Assembly: GCA_023212695.1 (NCBI GenBank)
Contig: JALCCG010000038.1
Coordinates: 1-64,000 of the forward strand
From: Sporisorium sorghi
Taxonomy: Eukaryota; Basidiomycota; Ustilaginomycetes; Ustilaginales; Ustilaginaceae
Length of the DNA: 64,000 bases
Direction of reading: 5' to 3'
The notes under the pieces are model-generated. The model had not been told where the DNA came from, did not search any database, and worked only from the letters and a program-made list of their open reading frames with translations. Positions 63,201 through 64,000 of this stretch are shown piece by piece. Within the stretch, counting starts at the first letter, position 1; each line of letters starts with the position of its first letter. Made by a program: the position numbers and the translations under genes.

Positions 63201-64000
63201 CATGATAGAACAATCGAACAACACGGGCTCTTGCCCGACAACGCCAATCTGAGAGCGCAGCCAACGCACATTATAATCACGCAGATCGGTGCCGTTGAGC
63301 GTGACACGGCCCGAAGTAGGGTCGTAGAAGCGTTGCAGCAGCGAAGCCACCGTCGACTTGCCCGAGCCGGACAGACCCACGAGCGCAACACGATGACCAG
63401 CGGGAACCGAGATGCTCAGTCCCTGCAGCGCCTTCTCGTCCGGGCGCGCCGGGTAGCTGAACTCGACGTCCGAAAGCTCGACGGCAATCTCGTTGACATC
63501 GCCCGGCTGAGGCGTGATGCCTTGCTGCGTATCCGTGCCATCGATGGGCGAGCTCTTGTCGATTGTCTCGCGCAATGCCTGTCCGGCGCCGCTGGCTGCC
63601 GAAAACGTTTGGAGGTAAGGCGCGATCTGGCCTACGATGAACGACGCATCCAGCAGCAAAAAGATGACCGTGTACACCGAGCCCACCGTGCTAGGGTTTC
63701 CGGATGCAGCGATCAGGTTGGAACCCGAGAAGAAGGCCAGCGCGTTGGCCGAGTACCCAACGAAGAACAAGCTGCCCAGCACGCAAGCCGCGGCGAGCGC
63801 CTTGAGCGTGCCCTGCTTGCGCGCGAGCTCGAGATGGCACTGGTAGATGTTGGACAGTCTCGGCTGCGATCCAAACGCCTGCACGACGGGCAGGTGGTTC
63901 AACGCCTCGGCCGCCAGGCTCGACGCATGCGACAGGTGCGTCGACGTGTTCTTCTGCGCCTTGGCCACAAACTTGGAGCCCAACACGCTGACGATGGCAA
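60207..64000 (-). CDS. ABCB-type ABC transporter, 5' part beyond the window
   Basis: The frame stays open to the right edge, so the N-terminus is missing. About 1264 residues are visible: the end of TMD1, NBD1, TMD2 and NBD2. NBD1 has GLSGSGKST, LSGGQKQRISIARA and LDEATAALD. NBD2 has GQSGSGKTT, LSGGQKQRLSIARA and LDESTSALD. Both H-loops are intact. Each NBD carries an extra segment of about 40 to 50 residues between the Q-loop and the signature; in NBD2 it is basic (STSRRRHRRRKHL). The linker between halves is acidic (DDEDEGMEEDHQE). It is probably a multidrug-type exporter of the plasma membrane; substrate unknown. It is a different gene from the one at 4290-8753. Confidence 0.93.
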   Translation of the reverse strand, partial: AIVSVLGSKFVAKAQKNTSTHLSHASSLAAEALNHLPVVQAFGSQPRLSNIYQCHLELARKQGTLKALAAACVLGSLFFVGYSANALAFFSGSNLIAASGNPSTVGSVYTVIFLLLDASFIVGQIAPYLQTFSAASGAGQALRETIDKSSPIDGTDTQQGITPQPGDVNEIAVELSDVEFSYPARPDEKALQGLSISVPAGHRVALVGLSGSGKSTVASLLQRFYDPTSGRVTLNGTDLRDYNVRWLRSQIGVVGQEPVLFDCSIMQSIAHGLVGSPAHAHLHSTVLAFSQVGQEKTGTDLDQVLTTPEQLEQLEEIKELCTRAAQLAGAHSFIEKLPQGYDTQVGEAGGKLSGGQKQRISIARAIVKQPKLLILDEATAALDSHSEHAVAKALDSISEGVTTIAIAHRLATIRNYDQIIVMGAGKVLEQGTHKELLAQRGYYYKLAAAQDTGASPAADDAETSSSDDEDEGMEEDHQESDDNLIQQQQDQQRRGRRRMDDVDEGDESEDAAAVAAAGLTSGEQFTSPSRDSNQSTLNRNSVDNAAQSKSRTDLADVVGDAKQSEKQATEAQIEQAARRYPPRVIFKRVLWMLRREWPYILLGLFTSAIMGGSYSGEAVLFGHVIEALNPQCRGADGVRSSGREFGLYFFILALIQFFAYSINGLVWGLVAERLLFRLRRVSFDTMMDQRLTWYEAQDKNPASMIASLSNDANNLGGVTGTVIGTIFCIFVNLIAGISVSLAIAWRIAIVILALVPIILAAGYLRLKVLADFQKRHETAYVKSNSLAIEAVQCIKTVASLGREEDVMRKFERSLEKPYRESMRHFLFGNVFLALALSISYFIYAFAYWWGSQNIAEGRYSQTAFFIVLPALLFSAQASGQLLAFAPDFSKAHVSAANFFRLMDQRPAAVERRKQIERERDEAKAAKRSGGGGRGLFGRKRTDAVAAADGGDDVETRGSGAGSADVVEKKGPSTIEFDHVSFTYPTRDDPALKDVSLRIPGGCFAAFVGQSGSGKTTAMSLIENFYTPASGTVTVDGLRTDRTPDQVLRRDIAIVPQEPVIFYGTVRFNVLLGLRPNLAPSSSSAHSTSRRRHRRRKHLTPLEQEAQDEEDSLLAPYKPDTAWQTSIPDSVIIEACQAAGIHDTIMRFKKGYDTLISSSQLSGGQKQRLSIARALIRKPRLLLLDESTSALDSQSEQAFQQTLSDIRAKGECTILAIAHRMRTIKDADVIFLFENGELEAQGGYAQLIKQSDKFKAMVSYQSLN

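Overview
This window is nuclear DNA of a fungus, most likely a smut-type basidiomycete (Ustilaginomycotina). That placement is an inference. It rests on a TTAGGG array at the left edge, GC-rich dense genes that are mostly intronless or carry one or two short introns near the 5' end, and the gene set: a PEX5 with a PEX7-binding box, complex I NDUFB3, a fungal-type ATP sulfurylase with an APS-kinase-like domain, and ARPC4. The exact species cannot be read from this sequence.

Left edge (1-4 kb): twelve and a fraction TTAGGG units, in the polarity opposite to that expected of a left chromosome end; then an intron-containing tRNA with anticodon AAU and its own TATA and T-run; ATP synthase gamma (ATP3); and, divergent from it, eIF2-beta. 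Region 4-17 kb, all minus strand: a full-length ABCB/STE6-type transporter, a secreted pepsin-like aspartic protease, a metallo-beta-lactamase-fold (lactonase-like) gene that appears to carry a one-base frameshift, the peroxisomal receptor PEX5, and a small four-repeat RPEL protein. Region 18-27 kb: DNA topoisomerase I with a long C-terminal extension, complex I NDUFB3, and ATP sulfurylase (MET3).

Region 27-35 kb holds the most unusual gene, a secreted 830-residue protein with a Gly/Ser tract followed by fifteen 26-residue Asn/Gly repeats. Its 5' side borders a 4.9 kb stretch without a recognisable gene. Region 34-48 kb: mitochondrial phosphate carrier, ARPC4 (whose ATG is an exon on its own), Mediator MED12/SRB8, and a cytosolic-type leucyl-tRNA synthetase with an in-frame upstream start that would add a mitochondrial-type presequence. 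Region 48-64 kb: a secreted M14 carboxypeptidase with odd charged insertions, UTP13, mitochondrial tyrosyl-tRNA synthetase, a NUG1-type circularly permuted GTPase, threonine dehydratase (ILV1), and a second ABCB transporter that runs off the right edge.

Most genes are housekeeping genes with no operon logic. Loose themes are mitochondrial function (ATP3, NDUFB3, MIR1, the mitochondrial TyrRS) and translation or ribosome assembly (tRNA, eIF2-beta, LeuRS, UTP13, NUG1). The accessory or secreted content is the aspartic protease, lactonase-like gene, repeat protein and carboxypeptidase. I saw no transposon, CRISPR array, rRNA gene or virus-derived sequence.
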